Assembly (NCBI RefSeq): GCF_001620265.1
Contig: NZ_CP012661.1
Span: forward strand, 3,038,001-3,102,000
Reading direction: 5' to 3'
Source: Frigidibacter mobilis
Lineage (GTDB): Bacteria; Pseudomonadota; Alphaproteobacteria; Rhodobacterales; Rhodobacteraceae
Length of the DNA: 64,000 bases
Shown: one piece after another, positions 10,228 through 19,077 of the stretch
Layout of the letters: the number at the start of each line of letters is the position of its first letter
Position numbering within the stretch: the stretch's first letter is position 1
Program-made: the position numbers and the translations under genes
Notes under the pieces: model-generated
What the model was told of the DNA's origin: nothing
Databases searched by the model: none
The model's input: only the letters and a program-made list of their open reading frames with translations

Positions 10228-12570
10228 TGCCGCTCCTCCAGATAGAGCCCCTCGACCGGCTGGTTGCGAGGCGATGGCACTGCGGCCGCGGCAAGGATGT
10301 CGGCTGTGAAGGCCAGCAGGTGGGCGGGGCGCTGCTGTTCATGGGGTGCCTGGCAGCGCGGCTCCGACGGGCAGGTTCGCGCGCGAAATCCATCACGGTT
10401 TTCGGCAGGCTGGTCAGGCAGAGCCACAGCACGTAGAGTATCCCCGCCAGCAGCCCTTGCGGGCGCGCGTCGCCTCGCGCACGCGCTGCCAGTTCTCGCT
10501 GGCGCCGAAGGTCAGGAAGGCAATTGCTGCCCGCGCATCAAGATCGGGATTGGGCAGCATCCGCAGGCCGACCAGTACGCCCTTGTCGGTGCGCGTGATG
10601 TTGCGCACCACGGCGCCAAGATCGGTTTCCAGATGCTGGGCATCGGGAAAGCGCGGCCGGAACGTCACCACGTCCTCCAGTGCCAGCATCCGCTCTGCGC
10701 TGCCCTCCGCGGGGCGGGCATCTGGAACACCAGCCCGCGCCGCGCACCGAGGCATCGACGATGGTTGCGGGATCGGGGCGCTCTGCCCTCCCATGTCAGG
10801 AGGGCCGGAACCTCCATTGTCACGCGTGGGCTGGCGCGGCTTTGCTGCTTTTCACACACGGCGCGCAGCGCCAGGCTGACCAGCAGGAAGTTGAAAACGG
10901 CCCACCCACCAACAATGGCCAGAACCCCCGGTCGCCCGGAAAGGCGATCCAGCGCGCCACCAGTGCCACGACGCCTGCCAGCATCAGCAGCAGCAAGAAC
11001 AGCAGCGGCTTGTAGATCGGCGAGATGTAATCCTCGACCAGCATCTCGTCCTTGGCGGTGACGTTGAACTTGGCGGCGCGGGGCGCAGCACGGTGCGGAA
11101 GATCGCGCCCGCCAGATAGGGCGCCTGCGCTACCTCGAACACTTCGGAGACCAGCGGCCAGCGATAGCGGCTGAACAGCGCATTCTGCACCAGGAAGCTG
11201 ATCGCCAGATAGCCCAGCATATAGGCCATGACTTCGGCATAGGTCGACACGAAGATCTCGATCCCGAAGAACAGGTAAACCAGCGGCACCAGCAGATAGG
11301 CCATGCGGATCAGCGGAAACAGCCAGAAACTCATCGAATTGACGTAGCACAGCCGCTGCGACAGCCGCAGGCCCGAGCGGAACAGCGGGTTTTTCAGGAT
11401 CAGCATCTGCATCATGCCCGACGCCCACCGCCCTCGCTGCTGGATGAAGGAGGCAAAGGTTTCTGGCTGCAGCCCGGCCACCATCGCCCGGTCGATATAG
11501 AGACTCTTCCAGCCGCGCGAATGGATGTCGAGCGCGGTTTCGGCGTCTTCGGTGATGGTCTCGCCCGAAAAGCCGCCGACGCTGTCCAGTGCCGCGCGGC
11601 GCAGGACTGCCGCCGAGCCACAGAAGAACGCCCCGCCCCAGCGATCCAGCCCGCGGTGGATCTTGGAATAGAACATCTCGTTCTCGGTGGGCACATTGCG
11701 CGAGAAGCCAAGGTTGCGCTGCACCGGGTCATCGTTGATGAAGAAGTGCGGCGTCTGCACCAGAAACAGCTTCGGGTCATCGACGAAATAGCCCACGGTT
11801 CGCGCCAGAAAATCACGGGTCGGCACGTGGTCTGCATCGAACACCACCACCAGATCGCCGCTCAGCCGCTCCAGCGCCGCCGACATGTTGCCGGCCTTGG
11901 CGTGTTCGTTGCGCGCGCGGGTGGAATAGACGATCCCCAGGTCGCGGCACAGCTGCTGCAGCTCTGCCGGCGGTGCCGGGAGGCGGCGGCAAGCTCGGGT
12001 TGTCGGAGTTGCAGCGCTGGTCGGTGCCGCCGTCATCGCACAGCACCACGGTGCGCTTGTCGACGGGGTAGATCATGTTCTTGGCCGCCAGCAGCGTGAT
12101 GGCCAGCATTTCCGTCGGCTCGTTATAGGACGGCACGAGGATATCCACCGTCGGCAGATCGCGCAGCGAGACCCGCGGCGGCATCTTGCGGGTGGTCGGG
12201 TCGGCGTTGATGAAGGCGTTCAGGAAGAACATCAGGTTCGAATACAGCTCGACCGTGAACAGCAGCACCGCAATGGCGAAGGACAGTGTCGGCGCGGCCG
12301 GCGGCAGCGTTTCCAGCAGCCGCCAGATCAGGTAGCGCAGCACGATCACGCTGGCGATGGCCAGCAGGGCAAAGCGTGCCGCGGTCTGTTCGGAGAAAGG
12401 TTTCAGCAGCACGACCAGCAGCACCGCAACGATGCTGAGCAACGCCTGCCCGCATTCGAGGTGGGCACCGAGGTCAGCAGCAAGATCGGCACCAGCAGCA
12501 CCGCCCAGAGCAGCAGCGTGGCAGTGCTGCGCGCCGAGCCGGATTGGCGGGTGGGGGGCCGCTCTGCCAT
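10224..12570 (-). CDS. bcsA: Cellulose synthase catalytic subunit BcsA, frameshifted in this sequence
   Basis: Inner-membrane UDP-glucose glucosyltransferase, about 782 residues when joined, close to the length of the Rhodobacter enzyme. All catalytic motifs are seen: SYNEP, DDGGTD, DADHVPT (DxD), TEDAETALD (TED) and QQRGRW (QxxRW). Transmembrane helices flank the GT domain. A C-terminal PilZ domain with the RxxxR motif RASPR implies activation by cyclic di-GMP. The frame changes about seven times (for example near 12445, 11985, 11090, 10920, 10760, 10450). The motif order and overall length are normal, which favours base undercalls, but real decay after transfer cannot be excluded. The stop overlaps the bcsB start. 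Confidence 0.87.
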
Positions 12571-12594
12571 ATCGTCAAATCCTTTCAGCTAAAA

Positions 12595-13250
12595 TCATTG
12601 CATCGGCGCGGCGAGGGGCGAGAGCATCCTGCTGCCGCCTTTACCCTCGCCCGGACCGGATATCTGTTCGCCGGTAATCGCAGCGGCGCCCATTGGAGCA
12701 AGTGCTTCGGCTGCGGTGCCGCTGACGCAATTGCGCAGCATGATGTCGAGCACGGTCAGCCCTCGGGAGGCAGCCAGCTTCCCGGCTCCAGTCGCCGGAT
12801 GCCAAGCACGCAGAGCGTCGAGGTGCCGGTGCTGTATTCGGTCCAGAAATAGGGACCAAGCGCATCCTCGCCGGTCTGCAGGCTGGAATCGCTGATCGAT
12901 GTGAAGGGGGCGGGCGCCCCGCCGACCCGGCGCATGAACTCTTCCAGCCGCAGCCGCCCGACATAGCGCGGATCCTGCCCGCGCGCGCGCATCAACAGCA
13001 CATTTTCGCCCCGGAAGGTGGTGGCGTTGGTCAGGACGATCTTCTGTTCGGCCTGCGGGCCAAGCGCGCGCTGCAACGTCATCATCCCGGCCGGGGCGTT
13101 CACCCACCGCTGGCTGTCGGGCACGACCTGGAACGGGGTTTCCGCTTCGCGCTGGTCAAGCCGCAACGGCAGCTGCGGCGCGGCGAAGTCGCAGGCGGAC
13201 GCCAGGCAGAGCGCAAGGAGCGTCGGCAGGCAGGTAACGGCCTTCCACAT
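12595..13250 (-). CDS. bcsN: BcsN-like cellulose biosynthesis lipoprotein, frameshifted
   Basis: A small exported protein, about 218 residues, upstream of bcsA. The N-terminus has a lipoprotein signal with lipobox LASAC, so it is probably anchored by lipid. The body resembles the alphaproteobacterial BcsN group found at the head of bcsN-A-B operons, although I identify it mainly by position and size. One frameshift lies near 12763, where GGGC followed by TGA becomes GGCCTGACC if one C is added; the frame then runs on to a stop at 12595. Its role is not known in detail; BcsN genes are needed for cellulose production in some rhizobia. The start has AAAGGA upstream. Confidence 0.6.
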
Positions 13251-13255
13251 GATTT

Positions 13256-14167
13256 CTACACGATCCTTTTGGGATTCTGTTTGGTCGAGCCCGCAGTGGC
13301 GCGAGAGCCGCGTTTAAGGCCTGCAGCGTCCGTCTTGAACACGTAGTTGCAGACATCTTCATTGATTTCTTCCAGCCAGCTGGCTTTCATCAGGCAATCG
13401 CGGAGCGGTTGCGGCACCTGCGCCAGCACATCGTTTTCGAAATAGGCTTGAACCTCGGGCAGATGGGCGATGCCTACGCCTGGGGTATTTGATTTTCCCG
13501 CCAGCGCGCACAGAAGTGGCCAGCCGCCCGTCAAATCGAATATTCTCCTTGCCTGATCTGCGTCCAGTGACAGAACCGAGCCGGTTTCATCGAGGGTGAA
13601 ACCCAAATCATCCGGACCGATCGTGACGACATCCGAGAGGGCTGACAGAGATGCCATCGCGTCGGGCAAGCCTTCGCTTAAGGCCAATCGAACGGTTTCC
13701 GGCGTTTCCAGTGCGATCGCTCTCAGAAACCTTTGGGTTGTGGCAGCGTCTGTTACGCCATCCAGGCATATCGTGACGGGTCTTTCATGATCCGTGAGCA
13801 GGCGCAGCGCGAGGATATTCACACTACTCGTGGTCGGTGTCTCGGAGAATCCTTCGGAGGAAAGCGCCGCGACAATCGAATTCGCAATTAAATCGGCTTC
13901 AGATAGGTCCTTTGGCCGGAACGACGAAAAATCCAGGTAGATGCAGTCTTCGTTTCTTTCGAGCGCGGCTTGGGCGCACTGCGCGACCTGGACAGACTTG
14001 CCAAAACCGGGAGGCGCTTTGTAACGAAGACACTTGGCTGTCGGGTGTCCTACAAAACTCAGCCTGTCGCGTTTAAGATAACCTCGTGAGTACCTCGTAC
14101 GACGGGTATTCATCCGTTCCAAAAAGTCTGAGATGTCGTCTGGGTTTGCTCTGGAGGGCGTTGTCAT
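13256..14167 (-). CDS. MalT/LuxR-type STAND ATPase remnant lacking the C-terminal HTH
   Basis: A 303-residue protein resembling the N-terminal ATPase of MalT-like LuxR regulators. It has Walker A APPGFGKS (near residue 55), the Walker-B-like segment TICLDGVTDA, FDLTGGWPLLC and a winged-helix-like part ending FKTDAAGL. Complete relatives are about 900 residues, with TPR repeats and a LuxR HTH; none of that follows. The last 20 or so residues read through into the leader of bcsN, so a deletion has probably fused the two. The ATG at 14167 is chosen for its strong GGAGGGAGGG site; an in-frame ATG at 14218 lies inside the IS repeat. Codon use is more AT-rich than its neighbours. It cannot bind DNA as it stands. 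Confidence 0.72.
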   Translation of the reverse strand: MTTPSRANPDDISDFLERMNTRRTRYSRGYLKRDRLSFVGHPTAKCLRYKAPPGFGKSVQVAQCAQAALERNEDCIYLDFSSFRPKDLSEADLIANSIVAALSSEGFSETPTTSSVNILALRLLTDHERPVTICLDGVTDAATTQRFLRAIALETPETVRLALSEGLPDAMASLSALSDVVTIGPDDLGFTLDETGSVLSLDADQARRIFDLTGGWPLLCALAGKSNTPGVGIAHLPEVQAYFENDVLAQVPQPLRDCLMKASWLEEINEDVCNYVFKTDAAGLKRGSRATAGSTKQNPKRIV

Positions 14168-14211
14168 CCCTCCCTCCCCGAAGCGATGTATCGTTGGTGT
14201 CCCGACTCCAT

Positions 14212-14227
14212 CCGACATTCCCCAAGT
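14212..14227 (+). repeat. IS1380 terminal inverted repeat, inner end
   Basis: CCGACATTCCCCAAGT, the inner repeat of the IS, facing the captured cellulose genes. It differs from the outer repeat at positions 3 and 10. In a one-ended event this is the end that the transposase bypassed. Confidence 0.8.
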
Positions 14228-14431
14228 GGCCTGCCGCTTGACTTCAAGATCGCCTGATTTTGCTCGCTGGGCAAGCGTTTTTCGCCCGAGCGGTGTCTGT
14301 CGTCGCGCAAACGGCCGAAGTCGGGTGGATCAAGCCTCGAACCCGCAGCATTCTGGCCCGGCAGAGCCGCTTTTCCGCGCGGCAGACGGACCTGTCCTGC
14401 CGCTTTCGTTCAGCTTGGGCATGGATCGTGG

Positions 14432-15786
14432 TCATGCGCATGACGGAGGCGTTCGAAGACGGCGGATGGCGGCAAGGACGGCCCGCACCATCGGGCCGGT
14501 GACGGCGACCTCGGCCAACTGGAAGGTAATGGCGCGGGCGTGGCGGACGACGCGGGCGCCGATCTTGATCAGCTTGAGTTGCAGGCTGGTCAACGACCAG
14601 TCCGCCATGGCCTCGGGCAGTTCGATGCAGCGCAGGAAGGTTGCCAGGTTGTAGGCCAGCGCGTGCAGTTGCAGCCGCACCTCGTTGTGCCGGAACTTCC
14701 GGCATGACAGCCGCGTCCAGCGAAAGGCATATTTGCCTTCCTTGATGTGCTGCTCTGCGGTGCCGCGCTGGTTGTAGAACCTCACCACCCAGTCTGGCTC
14801 CATCGGCAGGTTGGTGACGATGAAGCCGACTTTGGGGAACAGCTCGCCCGGATGCCATTCGATCTTGGCGATGACGCGGCGCGGCTTGTCCCAGGACGCC
14901 GCCTGATACTCGAAGTCCTCGAAGAACCGTTTGACCTTGGTCAGCGAAGGCCGTCCCACGGGCCGTGTCAGCCGATGCGCGATCTTCTCGCGCAAGACGG
15001 CGTTGGCGGGCAGACGGATGGCGTAGAAGAACCTGGCTTCTTCCAGCCGCATATAGATCGCGGGATCGCGTAGGCAGCGTCGGCCCGGAAGAAGCGTCCA
15101 CCAAGGTCGCGGCCAGCATATCGGGCAATGACGGGATCAAGGACATCCCGCCAGCCATCGGCGCTGTGGACATTGCCGTTACGCAGGGCGCAGCGCTCCA
15201 GCATGCCAAACTGGTTGAACAAGAAGATGGGGTGATAGCAGGTGCAGTCGAAATGCCCGTTCCAGGCAGCACCTTCCTGATCGCCGTGGGTGGGGCTGAC
15301 CGAGCTGTCCATGTCCAGCACGATGTATTTCAACCCGTTGCGGTCATGAAACCGGTCGATCCATTGGCCGTTCAGATCGGCCAGCGCCGCCCGGTTCGCG
15401 GCCAGAGCCAGCGTCTCGGTCTCGAACCGTCCCATCTGCGATGCCGAAGCAGCTTGCGCCTCGACGGCCCTGCCGCCAACGACCTGACGCATCACGGGAT
15501 CGAGGGCCAAGCGGTCGGCATCGTTCACATCCTCGTATCCGGCCAGTCGTCCGAACACCGATTGCCGGAACAATCCGTCAAGCCGATGGAGCGTGTTCTT
15601 CCCGGTGCGGCTGTCTCGCAGCGCCTCCGACGCCAGATTGGACAGGCCGAGCACGTCATCAAGCTCGCGCATCACCAGCAGGCCACCGTCTGAACTGATC
15701 TGCGCACCACGGAACTCCAGACGCACACGGCGGTCGAAATCAACCCGATCTCCCCGCGCCAAGCCCGCACCCTCCAGGTGATCCAT
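14432..15786 (-). CDS. IS1380-family transposase, one frameshift
   Basis: DDE transposase of about 451 residues when joined. The first part has LEFRGAQISSDGGLL and the catalytic aspartate motif VLDMDSSVSPTHG; RADAAYAIP holds the second aspartate. The catalytic glutamate is in YNQRGTAEQHIKEGK, the Y-R-E-K signature of the family. A frameshift near 15073 breaks the frame after DAAYAIP. Adding one C to a CCC run gives the continuous reading IPAIYMRLEEARF, so the element may be intact in the cell. The start lies 95 bp inside the outer repeat, and transcription points into the captured genes. The IS may supply their promoter, as ISEcp1 does, though I cannot identify one. Confidence 0.9.
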
Positions 15787-15864
15787 GAAACGCGCCCCTC
15801 GCAGCCGTCAACGCCATGATTTATATGCGAAATATCACGATTACGACAGCGAAATCAGCGACTT

Positions 15865-15880
15865 ACTTGGAGAATGTGGG
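15865..15880 (-). repeat. IS1380 terminal inverted repeat, outer end
   Basis: Read on the minus strand from 15880 this is CCCACATTCTCCAAGT. It lies directly against the lacI fragment, whose codons run up to base 15881, and so marks the boundary of the insertion exactly. Confidence 0.85.
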
Positions 15881-15885
15881 GAGAA
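15881..15885. repeat. Target-site duplication, right copy
   Basis: Plus-strand GAGAA, matching 4865-4869. On the coding strand it is the end of the Phe-Leu codons TTT CTC that close the N-terminal lacI fragment. Confidence 0.85.
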
Positions 15886-16075
15886 AACGGTAATTGCGGC
15901 GCCGCGACAGATTGGCAGCATGAATATCACGCCGGTACCCCAATTCCTCGATTGCACGCAGAACACGCTGTGCAGATTTCTCCGCGACCCCGCCCCGTCC
16001 ATTCAAAACGCGATCAGCTGTCGAATAACTGACACCTGCTGACCGCGCTACGTCATGTAGCGTGGGGCTCCGCAT
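15881..16075 (-). pseudogene. LacI-family regulator, N-terminal DNA-binding domain (5' fragment of split gene)
   Basis: The 65 codons from ATG 16075 encode a LacI helix-turn-helix: TLHDVARSAGVSYSTADRVL with the recognition helix, then the hinge ending LSRRRNYRFL. Translation now runs into the IS and stops at 15863 after five foreign codons. The start is preceded by a strong AGGAGGA site. It joins in frame with the effector domain at 4013-4864. A free HTH plus hinge without the dimerising domain is unlikely to repress well. The promoter of the original regulator-xylA operon must lie in the 170 bp upstream, where a perfect palindrome is found. Confidence 0.93.
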
Positions 16076-16126
16076 GATTCTCCTCCTGTGCCGATCCTTC
16101 CAGACAGGACGGTAGAGGTCAATCAA

Positions 16127-16148
16127 TTTTGACATACGTATGTCAAAA
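16127..16148. promoter_or_regulatory. Perfect 22-bp palindrome, probable LacI-family operator
   Basis: The half-site TTTTGACATAC is followed directly by its exact reverse complement, with a central CG as is usual for LacI-family operators. It lies 52 bp upstream of the lacI start and 97 bp beyond the stop of dppF. The half-site contains TTGACA, so it may overlap a -35 box. By position it should be the operator through which the split regulator controlled itself and the xyl genes. Confidence 0.75.
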
Positions 16149-16244
16149 GCTCTCCGACGCAGCCTCCTGAAAGGACTCAATACGGGCCGCCTGCCCGACC
16201 GGCACGGCACCGATCCGGCGGGCCCAAGGCGGGGCCGGCTGCGC

Positions 16245-17255
16245 TCAGATAGCTGCGAACTGGTCTCTCTGCGGTGCCTCGGCAAAGTGGCACCGGACCT
16301 GCCGCCCCTCCTCCGCCAGCCTCCGCAACTCTGGCATTGTCTGGCGACATTCGGGGCGCTCCACCGGGCAGCGGCCGCAGAAGCGGCAGCGCGTGGTGGA
16401 CGGGCTGATCGGGCTTTGCGGGTCGCCTTCCAGCTTCACCCTTTCGCGCCGATGTACGCGAAGCGACGGGATCGCGGACAAGAGCGCCTTTGTGTAGGGA
16501 TGGGACGGTGCGGAATAGACCTGCTCCGACGCCCCGCTTTCCACCACCTGCCCCAGATACATCACGATGATCCTGCTGCACAAAAGCCGGACCACGTTCA
16601 GATCGTGGCTGACGAACAGCAGTGCGATCCCCCGCTCTCGGCGCAGCCGGTCCAGAAGCTGCAGCACCGTCGCCTGCACCGAGACATCCAGCGCCGAGGT
16701 CGGCTCGTCCAGAACCAGCAGCCTCGGCTCCACCACAAGCGCGCGGGCGATGCCGACGCGCGCCTTCTGCCCGCCCGACAGCTGGTGCGCAAAGCGGTCC
16801 AGCAGCGCTAGCGGAAGGTTCACCGCCTCGGCTGCAGCCTCCACCCGCGCCCGCAGCGCAGCGGATCCGCCGTGCGGCAGAAGTGTGCGGACCGGATCGG
16901 CGATCAGGTCAAACACGGTGAAGCGCGGGTTCAGGCTTTCGGTCGGGTCCTGAAATACCATCTGGATCATCCGCCGCCGGTCAGAGCGGGCAAAATCCGC
17001 GGTGGTTTGGTTGCTGATCTCGCGCCCCTCCAGCAGCAACTCGCCCGATGTCGGGTCCAGCAGCCGGCTGACCAGCCGGGCGAGGGTGGATTTCCCGCAA
17101 CCGGATTCACCGACAAGACCCACCGCCTCTCCAGGGGCAATCGTCAGGTCCACGCCATCCACGGCATGAAGCTTCAGCGGTTTGCCGAAGGGGCGTTTCG
17201 GCCCAAGGGCAAAGTGCTTTTGCAGCCCAATGGCCTGCAGCAAGGGCGTGGTCAT
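16245..17255 (-). CDS. Dpp/Opp-type ABC transporter ATP-binding protein (second ATPase)
   Basis: A 336-residue ATPase of the peptide/nickel importer family, equivalent to DppF/OppF. Walker [10 protein letters not shown] is near residue 50, signature [15 protein letters not shown] near 160, and Walker [14 protein letters not shown] follows. The C-terminal oligopeptide-binding extension has four cysteines in [14 protein letters not shown]. This subunit powers import together with DppD and the permeases DppB and DppC. It is the last gene of the 13-kb catabolic operon and starts in an ATGA overlap with dppD. The matching binding protein is not adjacent; the one at 39043-40638 is the best candidate. 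Confidence 0.9.
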   Translation of the reverse strand: MTTPLLQAIGLQKHFALGPKRPFGKPLKLHAVDGVDLTIAPGEAVGLVGESGCGKSTLARLVSRLLDPTSGELLLEGREISNQTTADFARSDRRRMIQMVFQDPTESLNPRFTVFDLIADPVRTLLPHGGSAALRARVEAAAEAVNLPLALLDRFAHQLSGGQKARVGIARALVVEPRLLVLDEPTSALDVSVQATVLQLLDRLRRERGIALLFVSHDLNVVRLLCSRIIVMYLGQVVESGASEQVYSAPSHPYTKALLSAIPSLRVHRRERVKLEGDPQSPISPSTTRCRFCGRCPVERPECRQTMPELRRLAEEGRQVRCHFAEAPQRDQFAAI

Positions 17256-18220
17256 AGCGGGTTCCTGCAAGCGACGGTATGGCCGGTACCGGCCGGCGCG
17301 GCCTCCAGCTTGCCCGCATCGCAGGCTGGCAGACGGCGGTCGCAGCGTTCGGCAAAGCGGCAGGGAGGCAAATCGGCACGGCGCAGGTCGGGAAGCAAGC
17401 CTTCGATGGCCTGCAACTCGTCGATCTGATCCACAAGCGAGGGGACAGAGCGCAGCAGCCGCGCCGTGTAGGGGTGGCGCGAACGGGTTATGATATCCGT
17501 GGTCCTGGCGGTTTCGACCACATGGCCGGCATGCATGATGACGATCCGGTCGCAATATTCCGAGGCAAGCGCCAGATCATGCGTAATCAGCGCGACCGAC
17601 ATGCCCCGCTCGCTCGCCAGCGCGCGGATCAGGTCCATGATCACCGCCTGCGTCGTCACATCAAGCCCGGTGGTCGGTTCATCCGCGATCAGCAGTTTCG
17701 GCGCGCAGGCCAGCGCGATGGCAATGCCGATCCGCTGGCAGAGCCCGCCCGACAGCTCGAACGGAAAGGCGGCCATCCGGCGCACTGGGTCCGGGATGCG
17801 CACCTGTTTCAACGCGGCGATAGCCTGCTCGCGCACCTCGGCCGCGCGGGCGGGCGTGTGGCGGGCGATGACATCGGCAATCTGGTCGCCCACGGCACGG
17901 ATCGGGTTCAGCGCAGTGCGCGGGTTCTGGAAAATGATCGAGGCTTCCTTGCCGCGCCAGTTGTCGCGGGCCCGGCGATCCATCTGCAGAACATCCGTCC
18001 CCTCAAAGGCGATCCGGCCCGACCGGATGCGCGCGGCAGGGTCAAGGATACCCATCACCGTATAGGCCGTCACCGACTTGCCCGACCCGGACTCGCCGAT
18101 GATGCCGATGATCTCGCCCGCTCCGATGTTGAAGGACACATCCTCGAGCACATGCACCATGCCGGACCGGGTGGTGAAATCGACCGTCAAGTTTTGCACG
18201 GACAGAAGCGGGGCGGTCAT
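17252..18220 (-). CDS. Dpp/Opp-type ABC transporter ATP-binding protein (first ATPase)
   Basis: A 322-residue DppD/OppD-like ATPase. Walker A IGESGSGKS is near residue 40, and the signature is LSGGLCQRIGIAIAL (Leu-Cys instead of the usual Met-Arg/Gln). Walker B is KLLIADEPTTGLD. The C-terminal CRFAERCDRRLPAC motif is typical of the oligopeptide subfamily, in which some members carry an iron-sulfur cluster there. It hydrolyses ATP on the cytoplasmic face of the importer. ATGA overlaps link it to the permease gene upstream and to the second ATPase downstream. Substrate not determined. Confidence 0.9.
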   Translation of the reverse strand: MTAPLLSVQNLTVDFTTRSGMVHVLEDVSFNIGAGEIIGIIGESGSGKSVTAYTVMGILDPAARIRSGRIAFEGTDVLQMDRRARDNWRGKEASIIFQNPRTALNPIRAVGDQIADVIARHTPARAAEVREQAIAALKQVRIPDPVRRMAAFPFELSGGLCQRIGIAIALACAPKLLIADEPTTGLDVTTQAVIMDLIRALASERGMSVALITHDLALASEYCDRIVIMHAGHVVETARTTDIITRSRHPYTARLLRSVPSLVDQIDELQAIEGLLPDLRRADLPPCRFAERCDRRLPACDAGKLEAAPAGTGHTVACRNPL

Positions 18221-19077
18221 GTCCGCATCCTCGGGTCCAGAATATCGCGCAGCGCATCCCCCGCCAGGTTGAAGGTGAAGACGGTGACCATCAGCGCCAG
18301 GCCTGGAAAGGCCGCAACCCACCATTCGCCAGACGCGATGAAGCGCGCGCCCTCGGCCACCATAATTCCCCATTCGGGTGTGGGCGGGCGCACCCCGAGG
18401 CCCAGGAAGGACAAACCCGCCGCGTTCAGCACCGCCCAGCCCAGATTGACCGAGGCCTGAATGACCAGCGGCGAGGCGATGTTCGGGATCAGGAAACGGC
18501 ACAGGATGCGCCAGTCCCCCGATCCACCGACCCGCGCCGCCTCGACATAACCAAGGCCACGGCGCACCCGCACCTCGGCCCGCGCAAGGCGGATGTAGAA
18601 GGGCAAGTTGATGACCGCGGTCGCATAGATGACATTCGCAACGGTGTTGCCAAGCGCGGCCACCGTCGCCATCGCCAGCACGAACAGCGGAAAGGCCATC
18701 AGCACATCGACGACGCGGGAAATGGCACCGTCCCAGAACCCGCCCCAATAGCCGATCATCGCCCCGATCAGCGAGCCCAGCAGGCAAGACAGCCCCACCG
18801 CGCCAAAGGCGATCAGCAGATCCAGCCGTGTTGCCACCAGCACGCGGGAAAAGATGTCCCGGCCGAGTTGGTCGGTCCCGAACCAGAACTGCCTCGAGGG
18901 AGCCTGCAGCGCAAAGCCAGCATTGGTTGCCAGCGGATCCTGCGGCGCCAGCGACGGGCCAAGGAGTGCCGTCAGCAAGATCAGCGCGAACAGCATGAAG
19001 GCGACAAGGTTGACCGGATTTCCCCCCACCACATGGCGGATCACATCCCAACGGTCCTGCAGGGCGCGGCTTTTCAT
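18217..19077 (-). CDS. Dpp/Opp-type ABC transporter permease (DppC-like)
   Basis: A 286-residue inner-membrane permease with an N-terminal membrane segment (LVAFMLFALILLTALLGP), then the FGTDQLGRDIFSRV motif diagnostic of DppC/OppC proteins. About five further helices follow, with the EAA-type cytoplasmic loop EAARVGGSGDWRILCRFLIPN that contacts the ATPases. It forms the channel with DppB. Both ends overlap neighbours by ATGA. The family moves di- and oligopeptides, nickel chelates, opines and other small solutes, so the family alone does not name the substrate. Confidence 0.9.
   Translation of the reverse strand: MKSRALQDRWDVIRHVVGGNPVNLVAFMLFALILLTALLGPSLAPQDPLATNAGFALQAPSRQFWFGTDQLGRDIFSRVLVATRLDLLIAFGAVGLSCLLGSLIGAMIGYWGGFWDGAISRVVDVLMAFPLFVLAMATVAALGNTVANVIYATAVINLPFYIRLARAEVRVRRGLGYVEAARVGGSGDWRILCRFLIPNIASPLVIQASVNLGWAVLNAAGLSFLGLGVRPPTPEWGIMVAEGARFIASGEWWVAAFPGLALMVTVFTFNLAGDALRDILDPRMRT

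Larger units (their letters stand above)
4870..15880 (-). mobile_element. Putative IS1380-family one-ended transposition unit carrying a cellulose operon
   Basis: This 11.0-kb segment interrupts a lacI-family gene and is flanked by the direct repeat GAGAA(A). Only one IS is present, at the high-coordinate end. Its transposase points into the segment, and the captured genes lie downstream in the same direction, the layout of ISEcp1-blaCTX-M units. The low-coordinate end cuts an aldehyde dehydrogenase gene in its middle. The first 20 bases from 4870 match the IS inner repeat at 10 of 20 positions, a weak resemblance as expected of alternative ends. The inner IS end (14212) has no matching duplication beside it. 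Contents: IS, truncated MalT-like ATPase, bcsN-A-B-Z, TPR gene, truncated ALDH. Confidence 0.75.
14212..15880 (-). mobile_element. IS1380-family insertion sequence
   Basis: A 1669-bp element with one transposase gene, a normal size for the family. The ends are inverted repeats that agree at 14 of the first 16 positions: CCCACATTCTCCAAGT read inward from 15880 and CCGACATTCCCCAAGT read inward from 14212. The bases outside the two ends differ (GAGA at 15881-15884, CCAT at 14208-14211), so this copy alone was not the unit that transposed into lacI. The outer end is the one that borders the disrupted gene. Confidence 0.88.

Noticed and set aside
14208..14211. A target duplication flanking the IS alone
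   Set aside because: CCAT beside the inner end does not match GAGA beside the outer end. The matching duplicate is at 4865, 11 kb away.
13256..14218. Start of the MalT-like gene at 14218
   Set aside because: That ATG is made by the IS inverted repeat. The ATG at 14167 has a strong ribosome-binding site and lies outside the IS.
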